Positions 34,748 to 46,708 of a DNA stretch of 64,000 bases are shown in pieces (position 1 is the first letter of the stretch; each line of letters starts with the position of its first letter). Source of the DNA: Oikopleura dioica (Eukaryota; Chordata; Appendicularia; Copelata; Oikopleuridae); NCBI GenBank assembly GCA_907165135.1, contig OU015567.1:3725001-3789000 (forward strand). The letters run 5' to 3'. The position numbers and the translations under genes were made by a program. The notes under the pieces were generated by a model. It was not told where the DNA came from and ran no database searches. It worked only from the letters and a program-made list of their open reading frames with translations.

Positions 34748-36539
34748 TTAATGAACTTTAAATTTACAGGATTTTAATTTTTTTTCGGACTTTTGGCAGG
34801 AACATGGTTTTGAACTTGAGAATCTCTCAATGGCTCGGGAAGAAAACGGACGAGTCGGACTAGAAATGGATGAGAAAATGAGTTGAAGGGAGTTTCTTAC
34901 CACTCCTTTGGGGGTTATGGGGCCGAATTGGTCTCTAAGCTTGCTTGGAGTTCTTGGCACCATGGTTGGAGTCTGCGTCATGGAATCTTCCAACGGGACG
35001 TTTAAAGATTTTTTCGGGCTAATTAGATCTAGCCCTGGAACTGGGCGGGACTTCTTGCTTCTTTTGGGAGTGAGAACGGGTGGAGGCTGGATTTTGATTG
35101 TTGGAACTGGCGGGGACGGCGGGGATTCTAAAATTTCTGTGAGTAAAAATGAAATTATGATAAACTAACTTTGTTCTTTCTTGATATCAATATACGGAGG
35201 TGTTGTAAGCTGGGCGAAAAACTTCGGTGATTTCAGCGATCCATGATCTGAACTTGAGCATCTTCTTTCTTGATCTTTTTCCCCATCTTCTTGTATTTTT
35301 TCTAGGTGATCTTCTTTAATATCGTCTCCCGGTTCAGCTTTGATCGAGTCCAAACGGTCTCTAGCAGAGAAAGACGCGGTATTATGGAGATGTTGCTGGA
35401 GATAGAGCGATTCGTGGTGGCCAAGGAAGGGTGAAGGGCTGAGCTGGCTGAAAAAAGCGAGCGGCGAAGTTGGAGACAGAGGAGCTGGGCTATGTTGGGG
35501 GATGAAAAGGCTTGGCCGCTCGAAGGAAAAATGTGTTGCGCGGATCTACGAAACTAATTGAATTATGATCAGGGGGAAGCCGTTACCTTTGGAGAAAGAG
35601 GAGGATGAGTTGCCGGTCGCTTGAAGTTGTCAACAAGTGTGTTTGAAAAAACAGCAGGTGTGGATGGAGTTGTCGGGGTGCAAGGAGTCAGAGTCAGCGC
35701 CGGTGCAAGTGGCGTCGCTGGTGTTAGCGGTGTTGCTGGAGACATGAGTTCTCCTGTCGATCCGACCATGGCATGATGTTTCTTTTTCCCGTGCGCGCCA
35801 TGAGGAACTCCTTCGTGTCGAGACTTGAGATGATGGAAATCAAAGAGGAGTTAAGAAATTCCGATTTTACCTTTGCTCTTAGATTATTGATTGTCGCCTT
35901 GCTGAGTTGGACGATTTCTCGTATCGCGTTGTCGCATGGCTGACTTGCATGGTCTCGCATATCATAATACAGCTACCAAATTTACTGATGATAGAACTCA
36001 AGAATATGATCTTACCTCCCGTCGCTCTTTTGAAGAACCAAGTGATCTTTGACGAAAGTCTTCCAGGACATCGGGATATCGACTTAGCAGAAGTCGGATG
36101 CAATTCTTAGCGCAACATTTCTAGAGCTTACTGTAACTGACTAGAAATCATATCTGGATCATACCAATTCGCTCAGTTTTTCGACGGAATGAAGAGCCCG
36201 CCTCGCCTTTGGAGCCGTATTTCGCGTGTACAAAAAGTTCAACGAGCAGCGCAGAATCTTGACAATCGCCTTTTTACAAAACCGCATACCCGTACTTCCC
36301 AATTTGTCCTTGCTCTCCTCGACAAAGGCGATGTAAGCCCTTGAATAGCGGCGGCCATTTTCGATTTCGCCCTCTTCTTGTCGGACGTTTTTCAGCCGTC
36401 GCGCTTCGCTCGTGATTCCGATAATTTCATGAAGCTGCTGCGTCCTTATTGAACAATGAGCGAGACAGATTTTGCGCAAAGCATAAAAAGAATGGGTAAA
36501 AAGTAGATTATGAAAAACGTGGTCAGTTTCGCTCTGCGG
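34748..36539 (-). CDS. Ser/Pro-rich probable nuclear protein, unrecognised (5' end unresolved)
   Basis: Internal acceptor at 36540 opens an exon 36539-36165 (LHEIIGITSEARRLKNV ... ALHSVEKLSEL), followed by GT-AG-linked exons: CCAKNCIRLLLSRYPDVL..., YYDMRDHASQPCDNAIREIV..., and then long low-complexity exons rich in TP and SP motifs (SPATPLTPATPLAPALTLTP, PLSPTSPLAFFSQLSPSPF, IKAEPGDDIKEDH) to a stop at 34748-34750. The N-terminal ~190 residues look like an ordered helical domain and the rest like a disordered, phosphorylatable tail with a possible sumoylation motif (IKAEPGD). The start codon exon was not found within the next 2 kb. A transcriptional regulator is plausible, not proven. Confidence 0.6.
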
Positions 36540-36559
36540 CTGACCCAATTTACGGCGCG

Positions 36560-38629
36560 AAAATCCGGAACGAAAAGTTCAAAACTTTAAGTTTCAACTC
36601 TTTTCTCTCTTTTGCAACTTGTTTACCTCTTGATGGCGCTCTTTTCTGTTCCCAAGATACTTTTCTGAATACAACGACACATGCCATTCATCCTTCGATC
36701 AGTGCATTCGAGGATCCGTCGCATTTCTGGTGTTATTTGATTCTAAATGGACAATCAAAAATTCAGATGAATATGACATTTTTACGTTTATGAGTAAATT
36801 TTCCCATTCTTCTGTATTGTTTGCTGGATCGTCAAATTCGCTCATTCTTAATTTTTACTGATAAACGCGAGAAAAGTACATATAACATCATTAGCGCGAA
36901 TGGAATTAAGGGGACTAAGAAGCACTTTTGCGGCTCTCGGCTTTTTTGAATTCACGTTTGAAAATTTCAACGCTGTATTTCATAAGGCTATATGAGTTGG
37001 AGCGTTTACTTTTATGAAATATATATGAACGCTAGTATATAGAAGGAAATAGGAGCGAGGCGAACTTCTCAAATTTATTCTGTCGGAGAATATGATGATC
37101 CCAGCTCGCTTTAATATTTAATCATATTTTGATTTTATGTCAAACTCGGGTTACGGGAACGACTTGTTTCTTTGGCTTCCTATTTCACGGATTATTGGGG
37201 CTAGCTGTCTAATTTTTGACTGTTTCAATGTCAGATCTACTTTTGTTAAATCTCTGATAGATCTTCTTTGATGAGCAATCTGTCTTTTTAATTATGGCCA
37301 TAATTTATTATGAATAATAAATATAAAAATAATTCATCATTATTTGACTTTGATTTTCATTCTTTTTCGATTGATTGAGATTTTTCATATTAAAAATACT
37401 TAATCAGAACCGGTTTGAATTCTGAAAATATGCCCAGGTGTAGAGTAATAGCAAGAAGAATATTTGTACTGTAGAAAAAGAAGTAGCAATCACTATTCTC
37501 TTTGGTTCTCCGGCCGTCCAGGAACGAAGATTCTTCGAGTTTATTAAAAGAAAACGACACGGAATTGTGAGGCGCCATGTAGCGGCAGATCCCCAAAATC
37601 TATCGATAATTGATCATTGTTACGCATCACATATACACACACACATATTTCCATGAAGTTTTATTTGCCCCTTTATAAAGCGATTTAGACTGGATCAAGT
37701 AAACCGATCGAACTCTCAAAAACTCTTAAGAATTAAGGATATCATGACTTATTCCTTGTTTACAAAATGAAATAAGGGTGTCACTTTCTTAATTTTTAGA
37801 GAAAATAGCCAGTTTTGAGATATGTCTTGAAAATTTAGTGAATTGTTTTCTCGCCCACACCCTTAAGATTCTTCTCAGAATTTGACCTTCAAGGTCGGGG
37901 AAGGCCCCTAAATTCGAAGAATAAATTTTCTTAAGCTTGCAAAACAACTTTTCCTGATTGAAAAAGCAAATAACCTTGAAAAGTTCTGCGCGCTCAAAGT
38001 CGTATTCTCTTTGGCTAAGTTTTAAGTAGATGGAGAATGTGGCCGTTCAGAGCGCAAATATTTGCGCTTTTACGACTCCTTGGTAAAACAGAACATGGAA
38101 CTAAAAATTTCCACCTTGGAGCTTCTCACGAGGTGGCCCGATTCACGCCAAAATACGACGTAGTTTGTTTTATTTGGAAGCTGCTCAGGGGAAAGTTTTG
38201 TCTTTACAGTCGTTCCAAACTACAGTCAAAAATATAAAATTGGTCAAGTCATTTTCTAAAGATTCATTAACCCTAACCCTAACCCTAACCCTAACCAAAG
38301 ACTTCTAACTAAAAATAGCTCGAAATTGATAGCAAGGAAGAGATTTCAAAAAAAATAAGTGAAGCGAAAATGAGCTTTTTTTTAATTATGTAAGCAGTTA
38401 CGTTTTTCTATTGCTTTGGTTTGCAATTTGACTTCCCGGAACTCTGGGGAAGATCCCTTCCGCCGATTCGCGTAAAGCCGCCACAGCTGTGAAATTTCGA
38501 CGGTGCTCAGAGGCTCCGCTCTAACAACCACAGGGCACCTAACGTGGTACATAAGCACGCCAATTTCTGTTGTTAGAACATAACTCCAGAAAGTAAAAGA
38601 AAAATTGAAAGTACAAAGCAAAGAGCGAG
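36560..38629. other. Gene-poor 2-kb interval
   Basis: No supported coding region. It holds a short CA-rich tract (37629-37650), AT-rich DNA and the interstitial telomere repeat at 38268-38296. It may include an undetected 5' exon of the minus-strand Ser/Pro-rich gene. Confidence 0.45.
38268..38296. repeat. Interstitial telomeric repeat (TAACCC)4+
   Basis: Four perfect copies of TAACCC and a partial fifth, identical to the vertebrate-type telomere hexamer TTAGGG on the other strand, sit in intergenic DNA far from any end of the window. Confidence 0.9.
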
Positions 38630-39603
38630 ATGAAAGTTTTCAATATTTTATCTGCTTACTCGGCCGTGGATGCAGCAAGACAGAATCAAGATAGGCTCAT
38701 TGGTGGGCGATCTCCTCTAAGGTACTAGAACCGTTCTTTTAAAGGGCTTCAGAAAATTTTTTTTGTAAAATAATTCGCAAAATACTGAGTGAAAAAGTTA
38801 CCTTTGATTTTTCATATCTGCTTTTCGAAATTTCGACAGCGAGATTTTTCGGCGATATTCTCTTCTGATAATGAGAATCTCTCGTCAGCTTTGAGATTCT
38901 CAAATAAATCCCGCCCTCTTGCCTTTTTTGATCACCAATAAACATTTTCCTGGTGGCGCTTGATAGCAAATAATTATCAACCGTCAAGTTTGATAAAGCT
39001 TGTCTTGTATTTAATCGGTGTTTTCAGCGACCTTGAAGACAATTCTCAGGGAATTTTCGCTCTTCTGGATGCGCTTTATGGTGAAGATCATGTAATTGCG
39101 AATCACTGGAAGGCAAAACTTCGACGAAATCAAATTCGCTACGCAAGACAGTAAGTGTATCAAAATCTAGAAGGAAGATCCCTTCGAGGGACTTTTGAGA
39201 ATTATATTCATTTTCCCTTCCTAGCTTCGAAAACTGCGGCTCACTAAATACCTCTCGTAAGCGCCGTTCTGCCACTGAACTTGACCTTACCGATCCCGCC
39301 ATAGTCCAGCGCGATGGAGATGATCATAAAGGTACACTAAAGCTTTTCATCAGCATACTTGTTGCATCATTACATTTTATCATCAGAACTACATGTAACA
39401 TGTTTTCAAGTCATAAAAAACTTCATGAACCGATTCAAACGATGGGCTGGTGATTACTTATCTGAGGTTTGGTCAGGCTTTGAGTTCCTTCTCATTGTTT
39501 CTAGTGCCCAAGAGGGATCGCTAAGCGGGAAAAAGCACGAGCTGCCTTTTGGATGGGGAAGTTGCAGCAGCGAATTACCAGATACAGAAACCGTCATGGA
39601 TGA
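38630..39603 (+). CDS. Secreted proprotein with furin-type site
   Basis: Exons from ATG 38630 to about 38720, about 39030-39150, about 39226-39332, about 39388-39466, and the last ending at TGA 39601-39603, all joined GT-AG in phase. About 155 residues: MKVFNILSAYSAVDA (a weak signal peptide), an ordered part (SDLEDNSQGIFALLDALYGE), SRKRRSATELD as a prohormone-convertase site, and a basic helical tail (NFMNRFKRWAGDYLSEC, KLQQRITRYRNRHG). Three Cys. No family recognised. An AATAAA at about 39665 follows. Confidence 0.5.
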
Positions 39604-39968
39604 AAAAGGCCGATCCAAAAAGAAAAAAAAATATTATTTCTATTTCTGTATATATGTTTTCTTAAATAAACCTTTCCTGAAAATAAGAAGCTTGTTGCCA
39701 GTTATTCTGAGACTGCTACTAATATTCTCATGCGCTTGAAATTTCACTGTCACGTGATTGTGACTCCAAATCATCAAATTTTCACCCTCGGAAATGAATC
39801 AGTAGGACCACTCGATCATTTATACAACAACGTTTTATTTTTCATTCTACTAGAACCCTGCCAAAAATGGCGCTCAAGTGCAAAAGAGTATATTCTGAAA
39901 TAAATGACCAAAAGATTACCACCTAGATCTAGGATATATAACAAAAAAATCCTAATTATTCCTACAAA
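39604..39968. other. Spacer with probable promoter
   Basis: 3' UTR of the preceding gene and upstream region of the VWA-ZP gene. A TATATA at 39935-39940, about 30 bp before ATG 39969, may be its TATA element. Confidence 0.4.
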
Positions 39969-42882
39969 ATGACAAGTCTCCTTCTTCCTACTTTGTGGTT
40001 TTTATTAGCAGTTGAGGCATGTAAGAGGGGCGGAAATCCGATCATCTGTGGGCTCGTACCAACCCATTGTACGTCCTATCGAAGGGAAAAGCTCAAAGGA
40101 CATAGGAATCTATGTGCGGTCATGTCACAGCTGCTCTTTTATCACCAGGCGGATATAAACGCGTGTAGAAATTTATTCAGCAACACTTTCACAGAGATGA
40201 TTTTGGTAAAATTTTACTTTCAGAGATAAGTCCTTATTTCCATATTTTAGTTCGCCTCCCTCTTGGGTCTCGCTTTTTGCGGCGAATATTGCTCCAACCC
40301 CCGTGTCGATCACACTCTCACTCCAGAAGCAGTCGGAAAAGACATCGCCCATGCAACCTATCGAAAAGTCTGGAAAAAGATTTCCAAAATCGACGAGATT
40401 CACTTTCAAGATCGCGAATTTCTCATTCGCTACGCTCTCGCTACCACAAATTATGGAACAAACACCACTACTGGTCAAATCTGGCCACTGACTCAAGACC
40501 AATTCGATGATACCAAAAATTTGTATTCTTTCCACAAAACCTCCATTTTGAACGCATTTCACCTCGACTGGAACCACATGCAGTTCTCAGATCTCGACGT
40601 CCCGCAATACTCTCTCATCTCTCTCATCCTCTACCTTGAAATGCAATCTTTCTTCCCTGCCCCCTTCGCCCAAGCAGATCAAGCAGCAACATTCACTGCT
40701 GTTACTAAATCAACTGTTGGTACTTTCTACGATGCTGCTGATGAGATTGCTGTAGAAGTAGACGGATCCTGCCTCGATAAAGAAATGGACCTTGTCTTTG
40801 TTGTTGACGAGTCTGGAAGCGTTGGTCCCTATAATTTTGAGTTGACGAAGGATTTCATCTTGCATCTCACCCATTGCTTAGATATATCAGCAGAACACGC
40901 TCGTGTGTCAGTCATTACTTACGCTTCTGTGGAGCATATTGACTTTAACCTTCACGATTACACCAATAGAAACTTCAGTGATGTCATCTCGAGCTTGACA
41001 TTTTCAGATGGAGGAACAGCAACATACAGTGGTTTGGACAAAGCTCTAGAAGTCTTCAAAAACAGCCCAGATAGCACAAGAACGAAGACAAGGAACGTTT
41101 TGATCACTATTACAGACGGAGCCAGTAATAACAACGTTCTTACTTGCGAAGCTGCCGAACGACTAAAAAATGATCCCCTAAATATTCAATCGATCGCAAT
41201 CGGAGTCGGATACGCGTGGGAACATGAGCTTCAGTGCATTTCTTCCTCATCCGACCATATTCATCGGCTAAACAATTTCAACGACTTCGCTGACATCAAG
41301 AGCATGATAATGAACACCGCTTGCAATGCTGAAATCGATGTCGTCAACGGAACAACTGGTGGATTTCTTCGGACTGCTGACGCGTCATATGGATCCGAAA
41401 GTGTTAATTTGATCCTAAACGGAACTGATCGTTTCGAACTTAATTCTAACCAGCGATTGACTGTCTACGGCTCTTACGAGTTTGCGAAGCCCTCCAGTGT
41501 GAGCAACGACTTTTCATTCGAATTCGATCATCATGGTCTTCCTTGGAACGAGACATGGGTAGAATACAACCCTCAATTCAGTGGAAAACTATTCCTCACC
41601 CTTGAAAATCTAGAGCCAGCAACCGCCGATTCAAAATTCGAAATTCGAATCATAAAGGATCCACCTGTAAATACGACCATTCCAGAACCGATTGACGAAT
41701 GCATCAAGAACGCGTTTTGCAACATGGACTCTGAATGCGAGTGTTTCAGCGACTACGTGACTGTCGAGGACAGATGGGGTTCCGGATGGGGTCTCGACCA
41801 AGGATCAGAAGACCCTGGCTATTCTTGTGAAGCTCCTTGCCCAGTTGCACTTGAAGAGTCCGAAATCATCTGCGAGCCGGGTACACGAGGCGTGAAGGTT
41901 CCACTTTGCGCGCTACGACACGCTCATGTTCATAAAAATAATCTCTATATGGGTAAATTGCGATTCTTAATCGCAATGATTTATGCTTTTTTGTAGGAAC
42001 TGCAGGATGTATCGGAACGCTGAATGAAGAAGAGGGAACAATTGATTTTGAAGATGGCCTGAATGGCTGCTCAATGGTTGAGAACATCAACTCAACACAT
42101 ATCTATTTCACTGGATTGGTTTACTCTCAAGAGAATGGTCATTCAGGAAACGCTATCGTTTCATTCGGACACGCGTTGGTGAGAGACTGTCTCAATAATA
42201 GAAAAGCATTTATAATAAATATATTCAGAAAATTCATGCAACTTGTGCATTCGAAAAGTGTATTCGTGCGCATGTAGACCTTATCGTTAATATTGCGATT
42301 TGGAACATCAACCTCGGCAAGACTGGCCAATTTACCACATCTGTCGCTGTTTACGATCGACCAGATATGGAGAAACCAGTTCCGTAGGACTCAAATTACA
42401 CGATTATATTTGCTTAAAATTTTCTAGGTCTGACAAAGTGTTCGAAGGATTTGACGATGTTTTCGTTAATATAACTCTTGACGATACGACCGACTTTTTC
42501 ATCAGTTTCAAATCTTGCGAGGCATATGACGACACTCTTGCTTCTCGTCCAACTTGGCCGCTCATTTCTGGCGGCTCGGAAGTGCAAGACTCGGGCTCAC
42601 AAATTCTCGATAATTTCGGTAATTTCTGCGAAAAGAACATGAAAATAAATTGTTTCTCTAGGTACTTCGATCGCCTTCAGCTTCAAAGCCTTCGCTTTCA
42701 ATGATTTCGACGCCAATGGACCTCCTGACTTCGGAGAAAACATCAAAATCGAATGTACTGTCTGCGTTTGCGATCCGAACCTTGATCAAAACTGCACTCC
42801 TGGCGCTCGAAAACGAAGAAATGCTGAAAGCAACGATAAAAATGAGTTCATCGTCTCCACAACTTTCAATCTTAACCAGTAA
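39969..42882 (+). CDS. Secreted VWA and ZP-domain extracellular protein
   Basis: Exons 39969-40205, 40251-41952, 41997 to about 42180, about 42231-42386, about 42428-42619 and about 42661-42882, joined GT-AG. Signal peptide MTSLLLPTLWFLLAVEA; residues about 80-250 hold a conserved N-terminal region (CGEYCSNPRVDH ... IWPLTQDQFDDTKNL) seen before VWA domains in other invertebrates. A VWA domain follows with a complete MIDAS (DLVFVVDESGSVG, later GGTATYSG and ITDGAS). After Cys-rich and beta-rich parts, a ZP module is indicated by AFSFKAFAFNDFD and ECTVCVCDPN, followed by the RKRR cleavage site that releases ZP polymers. It should form extracellular filaments or coats. Many N-glycosylation sites (NGT, NET, NTT, NST). 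Confidence 0.85.
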
Positions 42883-43179
42883 TTATTTGTCCCTTCAACT
42901 GAAAACTCATTTTTCTGACACACGTAATCACATGTTTATAAACTGATACTTATTACCAACTCATTGAAAAAGAACAATAAACAATCAATTCTCCAAAATA
43001 AGGCTTTTCTATACTTGTTTTTCAAAAAATTGCAATAAAAACTGATTTTAACTCAAGAATGAACCACTTGAAAAATTTCCCAGTCCAGAAAAGGCATTGA
43101 AATTGTTATTTGAGGAGAATAAAAATCCAAACAGAGTCGGATCGCTATTGACTGAGATAAAAATTATTTGAGAAAGACG

Positions 43180-44300
43180 ATGATAAAAACGCTTCTGGTA
43201 ATTTTTATTGAGAAATTATTGGTTGAATCGACTCCTTTGAGAGAAATAACAACAGGTTTTGTCGAGACGAGTCAAACTCAAACTGTTACAGATATATCAG
43301 AAGTTACAGGGATGCGTTTCATCGAGATTTTGCATAGTTTTAAATCTCGAATAAGTGAAGAATTTTTTAAGTCAATATATATTTCATGCACCGTATACGA
43401 AAAAACGCTGATAGAAACTCTTTAAGCATAATTCATTTCAAAAACTATGAATATTTTCTTCTCAAGTCGCTCTTTTATAGTTACCTTCGTTACGCTTTCT
43501 TTGCCCAAGCAGCCGGAACCGTTGATAAGATAGAACTGATAAGAAAAATAAATCATGAAGAAATCCTACTTTCTTAGCAAGATTGAACCATTTTTAAGTA
43601 AAAAACGCGTAAAAGACTCAACAACTGTCATTTTTTCTTCGAATGCCGAAGATTCAACAACGGCTCAGGCTTTTACATCATCATTTCTATCACTTACCAG
43701 CGATTTTTCATCATCATCAACCTCGTCAGATTCCCCTTTAACAAGTTCATCGTTGTTTCCAACGACAGAAGCCTTCAGCACTCTTCAAACCACCAGTGCT
43801 CAGACGATCTTCTCGACTTCTTCGCTGATACCAACAACTGCATCAATGTCAACAGTCACTGGAATCACTTCAGAAATCACTACTGGAGAATTTTCAACAG
43901 AAAAATTGGATTTTACAACTGCAAATGTCACAACTCTCCCGCCGGAGGAATATACAACTGTGGAGACAAAGCATTGTACAGGAATGCTTTCACAAAATTA
44001 CAAAAAGAAATGACCTAGCTGTAAGTGCCTCGGCAATCTGTCTAAAAACCTGACTCAGGGATCTGAGTGAGCTTTTATAGAACGCCGCACAGCGGCTTTA
44101 TTCCGAAAAAAGCCGGCCAGGGCTTTTTATAAAAGCTGATTCTTGACCCTGACTCAGGTTTTTACACAGGTTGCTGAGCAAAGATGTAGACCGAAATCAT
44201 TTGTGAAAACATTTTCAAAGGTTACGGATGCATCATTGGAATTATGACGGCAGTTTTTGCAGCAATCGCTATTATTCTAGCGTTTTCAAGAATACGATGA
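43180..44300 (+). CDS. Mucin-like Ser/Thr-rich membrane protein (exon structure partly unresolved)
   Basis: Signal-like exon from ATG 43180 (MIKTLLVIFIEKLLVEST), a mucin exon up to about 43981 with long Ser/Thr runs (TSSFLSLTSDFSSSSTSSDS, TTASMSTVTGITSEITTGEF), and a final exon 44221-44300 coding YGCIIGIMTAVFAAIAIIL and FSRIR-stop, a single membrane helix with a short basic tail. The mucin exon joins the membrane exon in frame only if the intron starts GA at 43982 (ACAG|GAATGC) and ends AAAG at 44220, giving KHCTGYGC. That intron contains the whole 150-bp foldback element. If no such intron exists, translation stops at 44011-44013 without a membrane segment. The junction between signal and mucin exons is not settled. 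Confidence 0.5.
44029..44178. mobile_element. Foldback MITE-like element with CCTGACTCAGG terminal repeats
   Basis: 150 bp whose two halves are imperfect inverted copies: CTCGGCAATCTGTCTAAAAA at the left against CTCAGCAACCTGTGTAAAAA (complement of the right end), both followed by CCTGASTCAGGG, then GCTTTTATA and GCC/GGC blocks toward the middle. No coding capacity. No convincing target-site duplication is seen. A second related copy lies at about 45490-45612 and a solo end at 33212-33243. Confidence 0.75.
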
Positions 44301-45142
44301 ACAGATGATCTTCTTTCTTATATTTTTTCTATATTGCAATAAAGATTTTATTTTCCTTTCTTGACAGTCAAAAATGCCTCTTTGAAGATGAGTAATTTCA
44401 CGATTGAAGCGGCGTTTTATGTTATGAAGAGGGTTAATTAGCGCAAATGTCATCGCGTAGCTTAGCCGCGTTTTACGTTCCAAAGCGAAAACGATATTCA
44501 AATAGAACTAGAAAGAGACACAAAGAGAGACTCAGAAAAGAGCCTCTCGGAAGTTGAAAAAGAAACAAAAGAGAGAAGCGATCGCGAATTTTTGAAATTT
44601 CAAAATGATTCGCCAGAGAAACTCTTCTTTAAGAATATTTTGTTTGGATTGTTAAAATAGATATTATTAAAATTATTTATTAAAAAAATATTAATTATTA
44701 TTTTTCTTAATATTTTTTTCACCATTTCGGGTTACTTTATTTTTCAACAGTTATTCGGAAAAAAGGATGATCCGGGCAGGTCGTTCCGATCTCAGTTTGG
44801 TTGTGGCGCCTTTTGTTCCAATTGGCGGCGGCGCGCGGAAAAAAATTGAGAAATTCGCGGCGGCCGCCCGAAACCCCAAAAACCGAAACCGACTGGTTCA
44901 TCAATTTTTAACACTTCCAAAGCGGCCACTTTTGTCTAGAGAAAATGCCAATGACAGCGCGCCGAAATCGATAAACAAACAAAAGCCGACTTTTCCGTTT
45001 TTTTTGTCGTATTCTAGAGATTTTGACGAAAAAAGAAGCAAATAAAAACGAAGACAAAATACTTTTTTACTGTTATTCTAGAAATAGTTCTTTGTCAAGG
45101 AATTTTGATTGATTTTAATCTAGAAATCGGCTTTTAGAATTG

Positions 45143-45226
45143 AAAAGCCGCTTGCGGCTTCGAGAAAAATAGCCGCGCTTTGAGCGGCTCAATTGTACTT
45201 TTTCTCGAAGCCGCAAGCGGCTTCTC
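45143..45226. repeat. Inverted pair of the GAAGCCGCAAGCGGCTTC palindrome
   Basis: AAAAGCCGCTTGCGGCTTCG at 45143 and its complement CGAAGCCGCAAGCGGCTTCT near 45205 face each other around AATAGCCGCGCTTTGAGCGG. Each arm is itself nearly palindromic. Confidence 0.8.
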
Positions 45227-45489
45227 GCTTTTTAAAGCTGAAAATTTAATTCGAAACTACCGATTTGTATCAATTTTGAGGCCGAAAGATGATCCGAAAA
45301 TGAGCGAGCTCGGGAATGTTTAATTACTTTTTCGTTGAAACGGATAAGTATCGAAAAAGAGCGTAATTTCTCTCGCTTTGCACTTGACAGCTTTGCCTTT
45401 GAAGAATTGTCAAGAGCTCTTCCGGCTCACTTTCACTCATTTTTAGGCAGATTTAGTGAGCAGTGAAAAGACAATCAAATTTTACTCTT

Positions 45490-45612
45490 CTGAAAAACCG
45501 GACTCAGGGTCCTGTTTTTTGGAAACTTAGGAAGAAAACCTGAGTCAGGGTCTGAAATTTTTCAGACCTCGAAATTAACGGGTTTTCTCAGGCTTTTACA
45601 CAGGTTACCCTG
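45490..45612. mobile_element. Second CCTGACTCAGG-type foldback element
   Basis: TGAAAAACCGGACTCAGGGT at the left and TCAGGCTTTTACACAGGTTA at the right resemble the termini of the 44.0 kb element; an inner AAAACCTGAGTCAGGGT is identical to its right terminal core. More diverged than the first copy. Confidence 0.55.
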
Positions 45613-46552
45613 ATAAAAGTCAGTTTTCACTGATAACTTATCAGTAACTGTTGAAGATAAGAAAGTTCTTTCTTTTCCGGAAGTGAGAACCCGGAGAGCC
45701 CCTTGATCCGGCTGACGCGAGATTTGAGCTGTAAAGACCCGAAAGTCTGATTTTTAGCACTTTTCCATTTTTGGGTTATGTCAATTGACTTTCCGGGTGG
45801 ACATTTGACGGCAGTCCGAAAGAACAAATCTCGTTGATATCGCGATTTCCCAAGCGAAGATTCGAAGATTTTGAAAAAAAAAATTAAAAATATTTTTTGT
45901 TATTGACTTTTTTACTTCGTCTTTTTGAAGCCCTAGACGAAGAAAATGGTTTCGTACACGCCATACAGAGGTAAAAAAATAACGATAGAAAGAGTTGAAT
46001 AAGCGACCTTCGTAAAAACGATGAGTAAAAAACGATCAAAGCCGAGAATGACTCGTATTTCCCGAAAACTCATTTTTACAATTTTCGTGATTCTTTCTTG
46101 TTCAGTTAAATTATATATTCATAAACTGAGCTCAACTTTTCTTACTTTCGAGTTCCAGAGGCCGGTTAGAATCTTATCGTTTTGGGAATACATTTTTTCT
46201 CACGCCAAATTGAGAGAGTCCAGAATTCCCGACGAAAAAGAGAATGCAAGAGAAAAAATGGGGGTTTCTTTTTGAATCTTTTTTCATAGAAATTTATTGT
46301 TAATTTTTAACATAAAATAGTTTCTCCTGCAATAATGGGTCATTTACACCAAGGCGCGATTGCTCAGGGAGATATCAAAAAAAGGGATGACGAGGCGCCG
46401 CACTTGCTCCCGGGCAAGGCGACAGGACAGAGGGTACTCTTCACAATCTCCTCAATCCCTTTCTCCCTGTGTGCAAGTGGCAATGAGTAAGCTCTCTATT
46501 TTTGCGCGGCCGAGCATTAGCAGCTCCTCTCGCCCTTGTAGCCCAGTCAGAT

Positions 46553-46708
46553 ATGAAAGAGATATTTTTCTTTCTACTCATTTTATTTTCCTTTCTACCG
46601 AAGAGATTTGGGCACAACTCGAAATTTTCAACTTGCGCCGTGTTGAACTCAAAAATCGACGTTGAAAAGCTCACTCAACAACGAAAAAATGATGCAATGA
46701 AAAATTGA
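46553..46708 (+). CDS. Possible 51-residue secreted peptide
   Basis: ATG 46553 opens MKEIFFFLLILFSFLPKRFG, a good signal peptide, and a short polar mature part with one Cys (STCAVLNSKIDVEKL). No intron, paralogue or polyadenylation signal supports it, so it may be chance. Confidence 0.25.
   Translation: MKEIFFFLLILFSFLPKRFGHNSKFSTCAVLNSKIDVEKLTQQRKNDAMKN

Noticed and set aside
37629-37650. CA-repeat tract as a regulatory element
   Set aside because: Short and imperfect; an ordinary microsatellite.
44767-45045. Frame with GGGARKKIEKFAAAARNP
   Set aside because: Composition follows local GC-rich sequence; no signal, intron or paralogue supports it.
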